Shown piece by piece: positions 55,627-64,000 of a stretch of DNA of 64,000 nt (position 1 is the stretch's first letter; the number at the start of each line of letters is the position of its first letter). Origin of the DNA: Thiodiazotropha sp037384425 (GTDB lineage Bacteria; Pseudomonadota; Gammaproteobacteria; Chromatiales; Chromatiaceae). The stretch spans positions 124,001-188,000 of the forward strand of contig JARROA010000001.1 of NCBI GenBank assembly GCA_037384425.1, read 5' to 3'. The notes beneath the pieces are model-generated. The model searched no databases. It was given only the letters and a program-made list of their open reading frames with translations, and was not told the DNA's origin. Position numbers and translations under genes: made by a program.

Positions 55627-58539
55627 ATGCAGGATCCCGTTACCCACTCAGACAGCGACATGGGGCGCGTCGAGGTCAAGGAGACCACGTGCTACATGTG
55701 CGCCTGCCGCTGCGGCATCCGCGTCACCCTGCGTGACGGCGAGGTGCGCTATATCGAAGGCAATCCCGACCACCCGTTGAACAAGGGCGTGATCTGCGCC
55801 AAGGGTTCCTCGGGCATCATGAAACAGTATTCGCCGGCGCGCCTGACAAAACCGCTGCTGCGCAAACCGGGGGCGGAACGGGGCGAGTCCGACTTCGAGG
55901 AGATCTCCTGGGACAAGGCCTTCGAGATCATGCAGGAGCGGTTGGGTAAGATTCGCGCCGAGGATCCGAAGCGGTTCGCCCTGTTCACCGGCCGCGATCA
56001 GATGCAGGCCCTGACCGGCATGTTCGCCAAGCAGTTCGGCACCCCCAACTATGCGGCCCATGGCGGCTTCTGCTCGGTGAATATGGCAGCCGGGCTGATC
56101 TATACCATCGGTGGCTCCTTCTGGGAGTTCGGCGGCCCCGACCTGGAGCGCTCCAAGCTCTTCATCATGATCGGCACCGCCGAGGACCACCACTCCAACC
56201 CGATGAAGATCGCGCTGTCCGACTTCAAGCGCCGCGGTGGCCGCTTCATCTCCATCAATCCGATACGTACCGGCTATTCGGCCATCGCCGATGAATGGGT
56301 GCCGATCAAGCCCGGCACCGATGGCGCTCTGCTACTGGCGATCATCCGCGAGCTTATCCATACCGGTCTCTACGACCGGGAGTTCCTGATCAAGTACACC
56401 AATGCCGCCGAGCTGGTGGTGGACGATCCCCAGCGGGACGACCACGGCCTGTTCCGCCGCTTCGAAATGCACGTGGAGGAGGGTTGCTTTGATCCCGAGA
56501 ACAAGCTCTGGTGGGACCGGGAGCTGGACCGGGAGATCTCCACCCACACCCCCGGCACCGATCCCCGACTGCTGGGCAGTTTCACCCTGGAGGATGGCAC
56601 CCCGGTGAAGCCTGCCATGCAGCTGCTCAAGGAGCGGGTCGAGGAGTACACGGTGGAGTGGGCCGAAGACATCACCGGCATCCCCGCCGAGACCATCCGT
56701 CGCCTGGCCCACGAGATGGGCGTGGTGGCCCGCGATCAGAAGATCGAGCTGCCGATCCAGTGGACCGACAGCTGGGGCAACGAGCACGACAGCGTCACCG
56801 GCAACCCGGTCTCGTTTCACGCCATGCGCGGCCTGGCGGCCCACTCCAATGGCTTTCAGACCATCCGCGCCCTGGGTATCCTGATGACCATCCTGGGCAC
56901 CATCGACCGTCCTGGCGGCTTTCGCCACAAAGCGCCCTTCCCCCGGCCGATCCCGCCCTGTCCCAAACCACCCAAGGGGCCCGAGGGCGTGCAGCCCAAC
57001 ACCCCGCTCGACGGCATGCCCCTGGGCTGGCCGGCCAAGCCGGATGATCTGTTCGTGGATGAGAATGGCGAGGCGGTGCGCCTCGATAAGGCCTTCTCCT
57101 GGGAGTATCCGCTCTCGGTGCACGGCCTGATGCACAATGTCATCACCAACGCCTGGCGCGGCGATCCCTACCCGATCGACACCCTGCTGCTGTTCATGGC
57201 CAACATGGCCTGGAACTCGTCGATGAACACGGAGAACGTGCGCGACATGCTGCGGGACAAGGACGAGAACGGGGAGTACAAGATCCCCTTCCTCATCGTC
57301 GCCGACGCCTTCCAGTCGGAGACGGTGGCCTTCGCCGATCTGGTGCTGCCCGACACCACCTATCTGGAGCGTCACGACGCCATGTCGATGCTGGATCGGC
57401 CGATCTCAGAGTTCGACGGTCCGGTCGACTCGGTGCGTATCCCGGTGGTGGAACCGCGCGGCGAGTGCAAGCCCTTCCAGGAGGTGCTGATTGAAATGGG
57501 CAGCCGTCTCGGCCTGCCCGCCTTCGTGAAGGAGGACGGCAGCCGCAAGTTCCGCAACTACCCCGACTTCGTCACCAACTACGAGACCTCGCCGGGCTCC
57601 GGCATCGGCTTTCTCGCAGGCTGGCGCGGCAAGGGGGGCGAGAAGTTCCTCAAGGGCGAGCCCAACCCGCGCCAGTGGGAGATGTACAAGGAGAACGGCT
57701 GCGTCTATCACTATGAACTGCCCAAGTCCTACCAGTACATGCGCAACTGGAACCAGGGCTATCTCGAATGGGCCCGCTACCATGGCATGACCCGCTACGT
57801 GGAGCCGATCACGCTGCACCTCTACTCCGAGGTGCTGCAGCGCTTCCGTCTGGCCGCCCAGGGCAAACTGCCGGGCAAGCAGCCGCCGGATCGCCTGCGC
57901 AAGCGAGTGGCGGAGCACTTTGATCCGCTGCCCTTCTATACCGCGCCGCTGGAGCACAAACTGGTCGATACCCATCACTATCCGATCAACGCCCTGACCC
58001 AGCGGCCGATGGCCATGTACCACTCCTGGGACTCCCAGAACGCCTGGTTGCGCCAGATCCACACCCACAACTACCTGTTCGTCAATCCCAAGCTGGGCGA
58101 GGCCTGCGGCTTCGGCGACGGGGACTGGATCTGGGTCGAGTCGCCCACCAACAAGGTACGTTGCATGGCGCGTTTCTCCGAGGCGGTGGAGCCGGGCACG
58201 GTGTGGACCTGGAACGCCATCGGCAAGGCCTCCGGCGCCTGGGGCCTGTCGCCCAAGGCCAACGAGTCGCAGAAGGGCTTCCTGTTGAACCATGTGATCT
58301 CCGAGGAGCTGCCTCCCTGTGAGGCGGGCGACCACATGTCCAACTCCGACCCGGTCACCGGCCAGGCCGCCTGGTTCGATGTGCGGGTGCGCCTCTACCC
58401 GGCGGGGCCTGAAGAACCCAAAGTTACATCGCCCCAATTCGCGACCATGAAGCGGCTACCGGGGCAGGATGGGCGGCGGGGGAAATGGCAGGCGTTCTTT
58501 GCGGGGACGTTTCGGCGCAAGAGCAATATTGGGAGCTGA
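55627..58539 (+). CDS. soeA: Sulfite dehydrogenase molybdopterin subunit SoeA
   Basis: 970-aa molybdopterin oxidoreductase. The [4Fe-4S] motif is C22-x2-C25-x3-C29-x27-C57 and the candidate Mo ligand is C149 in HGGFCSVNMAAG. No twin-arginine signal is present, so it is cytoplasmic, as for SoeA. With soeB and soeC it forms the membrane-bound, cytoplasm-facing complex oxidising sulfite to sulfate and reducing quinone. It could instead be a polysulfide or thiosulfate reductase of the Psr/Phs group, but the missing export signal and sulfur-oxidiser context favour Soe. Start at ATG 55627. A fold-back repeat separates it from soeB. Confidence 0.87.
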   Translation: MQDPVTHSDSDMGRVEVKETTCYMCACRCGIRVTLRDGEVRYIEGNPDHPLNKGVICAKGSSGIMKQYSPARLTKPLLRKPGAERGESDFEEISWDKAFEIMQERLGKIRAEDPKRFALFTGRDQMQALTGMFAKQFGTPNYAAHGGFCSVNMAAGLIYTIGGSFWEFGGPDLERSKLFIMIGTAEDHHSNPMKIALSDFKRRGGRFISINPIRTGYSAIADEWVPIKPGTDGALLLAIIRELIHTGLYDREFLIKYTNAAELVVDDPQRDDHGLFRRFEMHVEEGCFDPENKLWWDRELDREISTHTPGTDPRLLGSFTLEDGTPVKPAMQLLKERVEEYTVEWAEDITGIPAETIRRLAHEMGVVARDQKIELPIQWTDSWGNEHDSVTGNPVSFHAMRGLAAHSNGFQTIRALGILMTILGTIDRPGGFRHKAPFPRPIPPCPKPPKGPEGVQPNTPLDGMPLGWPAKPDDLFVDENGEAVRLDKAFSWEYPLSVHGLMHNVITNAWRGDPYPIDTLLLFMANMAWNSSMNTENVRDMLRDKDENGEYKIPFLIVADAFQSETVAFADLVLPDTTYLERHDAMSMLDRPISEFDGPVDSVRIPVVEPRGECKPFQEVLIEMGSRLGLPAFVKEDGSRKFRNYPDFVTNYETSPGSGIGFLAGWRGKGGEKFLKGEPNPRQWEMYKENGCVYHYELPKSYQYMRNWNQGYLEWARYHGMTRYVEPITLHLYSEVLQRFRLAAQGKLPGKQPPDRLRKRVAEHFDPLPFYTAPLEHKLVDTHHYPINALTQRPMAMYHSWDSQNAWLRQIHTHNYLFVNPKLGEACGFGDGDWIWVESPTNKVRCMARFSEAVEPGTVWTWNAIGKASGAWGLSPKANESQKGFLLNHVISEELPPCEAGDHMSNSDPVTGQAAWFDVRVRLYPAGPEEPKVTSPQFATMKRLPGQDGRRGKWQAFFAGTFRRKSNIGS

Positions 58540-58545
58540 TTAACT

Positions 58546-58750
58546 ATGAATTTTGAATGTTGAATTTTGAATTGGATGTGTGCGCTTTGCGCACGGTATT
58601 TTTATCCCCCTCTCCCTGGCCCTCTCCCGCAAGTGCCTCCTGAAAGCCCCTCTCCCCTTGCGGGAGAGGGGTTGGGGAGAGGGGGGAGATCAATAACGTG
58701 AGCGAAGCGAACACAACAACTCAAAACTCAACACTGAAAACTCAAAACTG
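58546..58750. repeat. Fold-back element between soeA and soeB
   Basis: Left side GAATTTTGAATTGGATGTG and a GTGCGC-TTT-GCGCAC hairpin, then CCCTCTCCCTGGCCCTCTCC; right side TTGCGGGAGAGGGG, GTGAGCGAAGCGAACAC and ACTCAAAACTCAACACTGAA. The two sides pair over most of their length. Diverged copy of the element at 22637. Confidence 0.75.
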
Positions 58751-58773
58751 ATTCAGTTCTCGAAGAGAGAAAG

Positions 58774-59496
58774 ATGACACAGCTAGCATTAGTAATCGAT
58801 TTGAATGTCTGCGTCGGCTGCCACGCCTGCGTAACCAGCTGCAAGGAGTGGAACACCTCCGGCTGGGCCGGTCCGCTGACCGACCAGCGCCCCTACGACG
58901 AGGATCCCACCGGGACCTTCTTCAACCGGGTGCAGACCTATGAGGCAGGGGTCTTCCCCCACACCGAGACCTATCACTTTCCCAAGTCGTGCCTGCACTG
59001 CGAGGATCCGCCCTGCGTGCCTGTGTGTCCCACCGGGGCCTCCTACAAGCGGGAGGACAATGGCGTGGTGCTGGTCGACTACGATAAGTGCATCGGCTGC
59101 AAGTATTGCTCCTGGGCCTGCCCTTACGGCGCCCGCGAGGTCGATGAGAAGCAGCGGGTGATGAAGAAGTGCACGCTCTGCATCGATCGCATCACGGACA
59201 TGAGCCTGCCCGAGTCCCAGCGCAAGCCGGCCTGCGTGCTGGCTTGCCCGACCAACGCCCGCCTGTTCGGCGACGTGCACGACCCGAACTCGGTGGTGTC
59301 GGTGGCGATCCGGGAGGAGGGCGGCTATCCGCTGCAGCCGGAGTGGGGCACCAAGCCGGCCAACCACTACCTGCCGCGTCGCAAGACCCGCATCCAGATC
59401 CACGAGGACGAACTGGTGCGCGCCGACAACCCGCTCAAGAAAGAGCAGCTGCCGACACCGGAGGCGGGGGAGACGTTGGACGACGTGGCCTGGTAG
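58774..59496 (+). CDS. soeB: Sulfite dehydrogenase iron-sulfur subunit SoeB
   Basis: 240-aa ferredoxin-like subunit with four cysteine groups: CVGCHACVTSCKEWN, CLHCEDPPCVPVCP, CIGCKYCSWACPYGA and CTLCIDR...CVLACP, fitting four [4Fe-4S] clusters that carry electrons from SoeA to SoeC. No export signal, in line with a cytoplasmic complex. GAGAGAAAG precedes the ATG. Fold-back repeats flank it on both sides. Confidence 0.92.
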   Translation: MTQLALVIDLNVCVGCHACVTSCKEWNTSGWAGPLTDQRPYDEDPTGTFFNRVQTYEAGVFPHTETYHFPKSCLHCEDPPCVPVCPTGASYKREDNGVVLVDYDKCIGCKYCSWACPYGAREVDEKQRVMKKCTLCIDRITDMSLPESQRKPACVLACPTNARLFGDVHDPNSVVSVAIREEGGYPLQPEWGTKPANHYLPRRKTRIQIHEDELVRADNPLKKEQLPTPEAGETLDDVAW

Positions 59497-59498
59497 TG

Positions 59499-59671
59499 AT
59501 GAGTTTTTAGTTATGAGTTTTTAGTTTTGAGTTGATGTGTGCGCTTCGCGCACGGTTGTTTTGAGGTTATGAGTATTGAGATGGGGTTGTGGCACTAGAC
59601 AGGATGCTTCGATGAAGTTTGGAGCGAAGCGACAAGTCTCAACTCAAAACTCACAACTAAAAACTCAAAAG
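59499..59671. repeat. Fold-back element between soeB and soeC
   Basis: Left GATGAGTTTTTAGTTATGAG and a GTGCGCTTCGCGCAC palindrome; right GGAGCGAAGCGACAAG and ACTCACAACTAAAAACTCAA. The GC-rich CTCTCCC core is missing in this copy. Confidence 0.72.
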
Positions 59672-59694
59672 TTATTTTTTCGGAGAAAAAATAG

Positions 59695-60672
59695 ATGCAT
59701 CCTGCATTCTCGGTAATCTTCTTAACGACCCTGATCGGCGCCGGCCAGGGTCTCTTCCTGGCCCTGTACACCGGTCAGCTCTACTCCCTGGCCAACCTGT
59801 TGCCGGTGCAGAGCGAGCACTTTTACGCCTTGGGGAGTCTTACCGCCCTGGCGTTGCTGGTCGGTGGGCTGGTCGCCTCGGTCTTCCACCTGGGGCGTCC
59901 CGAGCGCGCCTGGCGCGCCGCCACGCAGTGGCGCACCTCCTGGCTCTCGCGGGAGGTTATCGCCCTGCCCGCCGCCATGGGGCTGACCTTTCTCTACGGT
60001 CTGCTGCACTACCTGGGCTGGACCGATCCCCTGTTCGTGATCTCCGAAACCCTGCCGGTGGATATCACCTTGATCATTGGCGCATTGGGTACCGTCGCCA
60101 GCTTCGTGCTGTTTCTCTGCACGGCCATGATCTATGCCAGTCTGCGCTTCATCAAGGCCTGGCACTCGCCGTTGACAGTGGCCAATTTTCTCTTTCTCGG
60201 CGTTGCCTCAGGCTTCATGCTGGCGGCTGCTTTCTCCGCCTACCTGGGCACCGAGTTAGTGGCCTTCTACGGCACCTGGGCGGTGATCGCGACTCTGCTC
60301 GGGGCCGTCACCCGCGGCTTCTCGCTCTACCGCAACACCAGTGTTCGCTGCAAGGTCGATCTACAATCGGCCATCGGTGTGCATCACAGCCAGCTGCATC
60401 AGAAGGCGCAGGGCTTCATGGGAGGCTCCTTCAACACCCGGGAGTTTTTCCACCACAAGTCGGAAGGCTTCCTGCTGATGGTGCGTTACGGCTTCTTGCT
60501 GATGGTGTTCATTCTGCCGGTGGTGTTGATCCTGCTGGCCTACGGCCTGGAGTCGACCCGGCTGCCCATTGCCGCCTTTGTAATCCAGTACTTGGGTCTG
60601 GTGCTGGAGCGCTACCACTTCTTCACCGAGGCGAAGCATCCGCAGAATCTCTATTACCAGAGCATGGCGTGA
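59695..60672 (+). CDS. soeC: Sulfite dehydrogenase membrane anchor SoeC (DmsC/NrfD-like)
   Basis: 325-aa membrane subunit with about eight transmembrane helices (for example LTTLIGAGQGLFLALYTGQL, ANFLFLGVASGFMLAAAFSA) of the DmsC type; it passes electrons to the quinone pool. GGAGAAAAAA precedes the ATG. Downstream, a further fold-back repeat precedes the hydrolase gene. Confidence 0.88.
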   Translation: MHPAFSVIFLTTLIGAGQGLFLALYTGQLYSLANLLPVQSEHFYALGSLTALALLVGGLVASVFHLGRPERAWRAATQWRTSWLSREVIALPAAMGLTFLYGLLHYLGWTDPLFVISETLPVDITLIIGALGTVASFVLFLCTAMIYASLRFIKAWHSPLTVANFLFLGVASGFMLAAAFSAYLGTELVAFYGTWAVIATLLGAVTRGFSLYRNTSVRCKVDLQSAIGVHHSQLHQKAQGFMGGSFNTREFFHHKSEGFLLMVRYGFLLMVFILPVVLILLAYGLESTRLPIAAFVIQYLGLVLERYHFFTEAKHPQNLYYQSMA

Positions 60673-60678
60673 GGCTGA

Positions 60679-60841
60679 AGAGTTTTGAGTTTTTAGTGTT
60701 GAGTTTTGAGGTAGAGGTGTTCGCTGCGCTCACAGCCTATTCCCCCACACCCTGGCCCTCTCCCGCGAGAGGAGAGCGCCAGGGTGAGGGCGATCAAAAA
60801 AGCCTGCGCATAGCGCACTCCTCCACTAAAAACTCAAAACT
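60679..60841. repeat. Fold-back element after soeC
   Basis: Left GAGTTTTGAGTTTTTAGTG, GTGTTCGCTGCGCTCAC and CCTGGCCCTCTCCCGCGAG; right GCGCCAGGGTGAGGG and CACTAAAAACTCAAAACTGA. Third copy within the soe cluster. Confidence 0.74.
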
Positions 60842-60874
60842 GATTCATCAATTGGTTTGCCCAAGGAGCTCACC

Positions 60875-61669
60875 ATGAACCGCTACCTGATCATCGTGAT
60901 GCTGTTCCTCTCCTCCGCTGTCCGTGCCGATGTGGCGGTGCTCGTCCACGGTTACCTGGGCAGCGCGGCATCCTGGGATGTCAGCGGCGTCACCCCGGCC
61001 CTGGAGCGTAACGGCTGGCAGCGCGCCGGGGTGCTCACGCCCCGTGGACTGATCCCCGTCAGGGAACAGGCCCGGGGCGACAAATTCTACACCGTGGAAC
61101 TCCCCTCCATGGCCCCGGTGGCGGTGCAGGCCGATCTGCTGGGTCGCATGGTCGCGACGATCGAACAGCGTCATCCAGGCGAGCCCGTGACTCTGGTCGG
61201 CCACTCCGCCGGCGGCGTGGTGGCGCGCCTGCTGCTGGTGCGGGGCGGGGTGAGGCAGCCCAAGGCCCTGATCACCATCGCCGCACCCCATCTCGGCACC
61301 CTGCGGGCGGTGGAGGCACTGGAAGAGACCGACGATCCCTTCCCGATCAGCGTGGTAAAGGAGTTCTTCGCCGGCGAACTCTACGGCGTGGTGCGCGACT
61401 CCTGGGAGGTGCTGCTCGACCTCACCCCCGAAGAACCGGGCAACCTGCTATTCTGGCTCAACCGCCAGCCGCATCCCGACATCACCTATGTCTCGGTGGT
61501 GCGTCCGGGTCCCATCGGCGCCGGCGACGAACTGGTGCCAGCCTTCAGCCAGGATATGAATAACGTAGCAGCATTGAAGGATAAGTCACGTGTCGTCACC
61601 ATGCCGGTGAGTCACGCCTTGCAGCCGGCTGATGGCAAGCTTTTGGTGGAGTTGTTGGACGGAGTGTAA
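60875..61669 (+). CDS. Exported alpha/beta hydrolase (lipase-like)
   Basis: 264-aa protein with signal peptide (YLIIVMLFLSSAVRA) and alpha/beta-hydrolase fold: oxyanion region VLVHGYLG, nucleophile elbow GHSAGG and a late histidine in VSHALQPADG. Probably a periplasmic or secreted esterase/lipase; substrate unknown. AAGGAG lies six bases before ATG 60875. May be co-transcribed with soeABC, but a repeat intervenes. Confidence 0.8.
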   Translation: MNRYLIIVMLFLSSAVRADVAVLVHGYLGSAASWDVSGVTPALERNGWQRAGVLTPRGLIPVREQARGDKFYTVELPSMAPVAVQADLLGRMVATIEQRHPGEPVTLVGHSAGGVVARLLLVRGGVRQPKALITIAAPHLGTLRAVEALEETDDPFPISVVKEFFAGELYGVVRDSWEVLLDLTPEEPGNLLFWLNRQPHPDITYVSVVRPGPIGAGDELVPAFSQDMNNVAALKDKSRVVTMPVSHALQPADGKLLVELLDGV

Positions 61670-61684
61670 TTCACTGAGCCGAAT

Positions 61685-61703
61685 GGTGGGGCAGGGTCCC
61701 ACC
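61685..61703. repeat. REP-like hairpin (GGTGGGGCAGGGTCCCACC)
   Basis: Stem GGTGGG / CCCACC, closely matching the 15774 hairpin, in the gap before the fusion gene. Confidence 0.55.
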
Positions 61704-61847
61704 AAACATCAAACGACGACAGACAAACCGACTGGTGCGTCTTGCCGCACTGTTGCTTCGTGGTCTCGCCAAACCGCCCCCAAGAACTTGACCTCGCTAC
61801 TCGAATCATTCAGCTTTCACTTCTTCTGCCTCCTGGACTGACCGCCG

Positions 61848-62942
61848 ATGGCTGACGACAAAACGATTCAATCCGATCTTCCCGCGCCTCAGCAGGCCGT
61901 AGAGCGCTTCTGCGACGGCTGCAACTGCTCCCAGTCCATCCTCATGGTCTATGCGGAGCGCTACGGACTCGACGAGTCGCTGGCCATGCGCATCGCCACC
62001 GGACTCGGCGGCGGTGTGGGCCGCATGGGCGGGGTTTGTGGTACCCTGACCGGCGCCGCGCTGGTATTGGGGTTGGAACACGGCCCTCACATCCAGGGTG
62101 GCCAGAATGCCAAGGAGGCGACCTATGCCGCCACGCGACAACTGCAGCAGCGTTTCATCGAACGCCACGGCAGCAACCAATGCCGGGAACTGCTGGAGAA
62201 GGATCTGAGCATCGACGAAGAGTACCAACAGGCCCGTGAGCTGGGATTGTTCAAGAGCCGTTGCCCGAATTACGTGGCGACGGTGGTGACCCTGCTCGAC
62301 GAATCGTTCGCAGAGAAACAAGCCAACATGAAACAGAAAATCCTCACCATGCTCGAATTGCAGGACGCCATGAACCGCAAGGTCAATCCCGACTGGCGCG
62401 ATGCAGGCTACCCCTGGTACCGGGCGATCTGGACCGAGTGCGCCGAGATGCTCGACCACTACGGTTGGAAGTGGTGGAAGCACCAGAAGCCCGACATGGC
62501 GCAGGTGCATCTGGAGATCGTCGATATCTGGCACTTCGCCCTGAGTGATCTGATCCTGCACAACGACTCCATGGAGAAGGCGGCGGAACTGGCGCTCGAA
62601 GGCTTGAATCGGCAGGTCGGCGACATCGATTTCAGAAGCTCGATCGAACACCTGGCTATGGCCAGCATCCAGCACCAGTCAGCCGACATCGGTCGCTTTG
62701 CCGAGGTGATGAAAGCGGCTGATCTGGGTTTCGATGAACTCTTCAAGACCTACGTGGGCAAGAACGTGCTCAACTTCTTCCGCCAGGATCACGGCTACAA
62801 GGAGGGGAGCTACATCAAACTCTGGAACGGTCGCGAGGACAATGAATACCTGGCCGATATTCTCACCAGTCTCGATGCCGACAGCCCAGGTTTCAGCGAA
62901 GAGGTCTATCGACGTCTGGAGCAGGCCTATCCTGCAGGTTGA
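61848..62942 (+). CDS. Fusion of a C_GCAxxG_C_C-family redox domain and an all-alpha dimeric dUTPase
   Basis: 364-aa protein in one uninterrupted frame. Residues ~15-145 match the C_GCAxxG_C_C family (CDGCNCSQSILM with C22/C25/C27, GFGGG-like GLGGGVGRMGGVCGTLTGA with C64, then C112 and C139). Residues ~161-360 match the dimeric all-alpha dUTP diphosphatase / MazG-like fold, with metal-binding E197xxE200 and E223xxD226. The second half would hydrolyse dUTP to dUMP; the first could be a redox or metal-binding regulator. MKQKILTMLELQ at 161 is where stand-alone dUTPases usually begin, and no good ribosome site precedes it, so a true fusion is favoured. Confidence 0.78.
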   Translation: MADDKTIQSDLPAPQQAVERFCDGCNCSQSILMVYAERYGLDESLAMRIATGLGGGVGRMGGVCGTLTGAALVLGLEHGPHIQGGQNAKEATYAATRQLQQRFIERHGSNQCRELLEKDLSIDEEYQQARELGLFKSRCPNYVATVVTLLDESFAEKQANMKQKILTMLELQDAMNRKVNPDWRDAGYPWYRAIWTECAEMLDHYGWKWWKHQKPDMAQVHLEIVDIWHFALSDLILHNDSMEKAAELALEGLNRQVGDIDFRSSIEHLAMASIQHQSADIGRFAEVMKAADLGFDELFKTYVGKNVLNFFRQDHGYKEGSYIKLWNGREDNEYLADILTSLDADSPGFSEEVYRRLEQAYPAG

Positions 62943-63155
62943 TACCACCCATTGGGTATTTGTCTCCCAATGGCCGCATGTTATTTTCTGACCCAATTTG
63001 CCTTTGGTTCGCTTTCTGTTCGATTTTGAAAAATTGAATAAAAATAGGCAGTTACGCGCAAACTTCCCTAAAGATATCGATTCCCGCGTCGCCAAATCGG
63101 AGCAATTGTTTCCGCCCGATTCATAACGAAGTCCGACAATAAAGGCAGCGCGCGA

Positions 63156-64000
63156 ATGAAAATCAACCAACCTGTATCGAACCGGGAACGGGACGTTCTC
63201 GAAACCCACAACATACTTTCCACTACAGACCTGAAGGGCGCCATCAGCTACATCAATCCGGATTTCCTGGAGATCAGCGGCTTCACCGCTGAGGAGTTGT
63301 GCGGCAAGAACCATAATATCGTGCGCCATCCCGACATGCCGCAGGCGGCCTTCGGGAACCTGTGGTCAACCGTGAAGTCGCGTCGTCCGTGGATGGGCAT
63401 CGTCAAGAACCGCTGCAAGAATGGTGACCACTACTGGGTCGATGCCTTTGTCATGCCGATTCAGAAGGGGGGCGAAACCGTCGAGTATCAGTCTGTCCGC
63501 ACCAAACCCAGGCGGGAGTGGATCGAACGGGCCGAAGCGATCTACAAGCGGCTGCTCGAGGGCAAGGACTTCAAACTCGGTCTGGCGGGCCGGTTCAGCC
63601 TCGGCCAGAAACTGATTGCGGGCAATCTGTTGTCGATGTCGCCGGCAGTGCTGTTTGACATGCTGCCCCTGTTCGCACCGATGAGCGGTCTCGGTTTTGC
63701 GCTCACCGCCCTGTTGATCGTAGCGGTCAATAGCGGATTGATGAGGCCGTTCCGCAGGGTCGTGTCCGAAGCCCGTGAAGTCTACGATCAACCGGCCATG
63801 CGTCGCATCTACACGGGGCGCGATGACGAGATCGGGCAGATCCGGCTGGCGTTGCAGATGCAGGATTCCCAGGTCAACGCCATCGTCGGGCGTCTCTCGG
63901 ATACCACGCACAAACTCTCCGAGCTCGCCGGAGTGACCCGCACTACCTCGGAACAGGCCAACGCAGGGGTGGAGAAGCAGCAGTCGGAGCTGACCATGGT
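63156..64000 (+). CDS. Aer-like PAS-containing methyl-accepting chemotaxis protein (N-terminal part)
   Basis: Open frame from ATG 63156 running off the window end (281 codons seen, no stop). Residues ~15-115 form a PAS domain of the aerotaxis-receptor type (LSTTDLKGAISYINPDFLEI, NIVRHPDMPQAAF, KNGDHYWVDAFV), which normally binds FAD. Two membrane segments lie near 165-205 (LSMSPAVLFDMLPLFAP, LGFALTALLIVAVNSG), followed by HAMP and the start of the signalling helices. Predicted to steer cells by redox or oxygen. The rest lies beyond the window. Confidence 0.85.
   Translation, partial: MKINQPVSNRERDVLETHNILSTTDLKGAISYINPDFLEISGFTAEELCGKNHNIVRHPDMPQAAFGNLWSTVKSRRPWMGIVKNRCKNGDHYWVDAFVMPIQKGGETVEYQSVRTKPRREWIERAEAIYKRLLEGKDFKLGLAGRFSLGQKLIAGNLLSMSPAVLFDMLPLFAPMSGLGFALTALLIVAVNSGLMRPFRRVVSEAREVYDQPAMRRIYTGRDDEIGQIRLALQMQDSQVNAIVGRLSDTTHKLSELAGVTRTTSEQANAGVEKQQSELTM

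Overview
The window reads as chromosomal DNA of a GC-rich, sulfur-oxidising gammaproteobacterium. The backbone gene orders (rlmN-pilW-rodZ-hisS-yfgM-bamB-der; gcvR-bcp divergent from dapA-bamC) are gammaproteobacterial. The sulfur genes are rhd-tusA-dsrE2, cytoplasmic sulfite dehydrogenase soeABC, a sulfide:quinone oxidoreductase with all three redox cysteines, a second SQR-like flavoprotein and siroheme synthase. This set points to Chromatiales-type lithotrophs or their symbiotic relatives (Sedimenticola or Thiodiazotropha-like); that placement is inference. No tRNA, rRNA, CRISPR array, prophage or transposase gene was seen.

Layout. 1-7.7 kb: a tight housekeeping run (RlmN, PilW, RodZ, HisRS, YfgM, BamB, Der) from which ispG, usual between rodZ and hisS, is missing; an ispG lies at 42.8 kb. 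7.8-15.2 kb: SPL-like radical SAM protein, PutP, a secretin N-domain protein, a GGDEF protein and an SQR-like flavoprotein. 15.2-16.6 kb: a 419-bp MITE-like element and two small proteins. 16.8-22.6 kb: a chain overlapping by 4 bases, Atm1-type ABC exporter, cca and a NarX-like kinase, then a NarL-like regulator and a rhodanese. 22.6-25.8 kb: siroheme synthase divergent from rhd, then tusA-dsrE2. 25.8-31 kb: FadL porin, LysR regulator, PerM-family protein, DUF2892 protein and a Crp/Fnr regulator. 31-35.9 kb: BarA-like hybrid kinase, a second MITE-like element, PIN-PhoH ATPase. 36-41.9 kb: bcp, gcvR, dapA, bamC, a metallo-beta-lactamase-fold protein, SQR. 42-47.6 kb: two unknown small genes (one frame-shifted), ispG, a GlcG/HbpS protein, a NifX-like protein, an unknown small protein, an FNR-like regulator and a response regulator. 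47.6-55.4 kb: trpB2, uup, an adenylate cyclase-PilZ fusion, DUF302, SGNH hydrolase and small proteins. 55.6-64 kb: soeABC, an alpha/beta hydrolase, a C_GCAxxG_C_C-dUTPase fusion and the start of an Aer-like chemoreceptor cut by the window end.

How the genes work together. SQR would oxidise sulfide to zero-valent sulfur, Rhd-TusA-DsrE2 would carry sulfane sulfur in the cytoplasm, siroheme would serve sulfite/nitrite reductase-type enzymes, and SoeABC would oxidise sulfite at the inner membrane. The NarX/NarL-like pair and two Crp/Fnr proteins suggest redox or anaerobic control.

Most notable signals: (1) each Crp/Fnr gene is followed by a palindrome matching its own recognition helix, centred about 41-42 bases before the start predicted from a -10-like element ahead of the next gene; (2) two unrelated-sequence MITE-like elements share one architecture of terminal inverted repeats enclosing two stem-loops; (3) a fold-back repeat family occupies every gap of the soeABC-hydrolase cluster and a whole intergenic region at 22.6-22.9 kb; (4) a redox-cysteine domain is fused to an all-alpha dUTPase.
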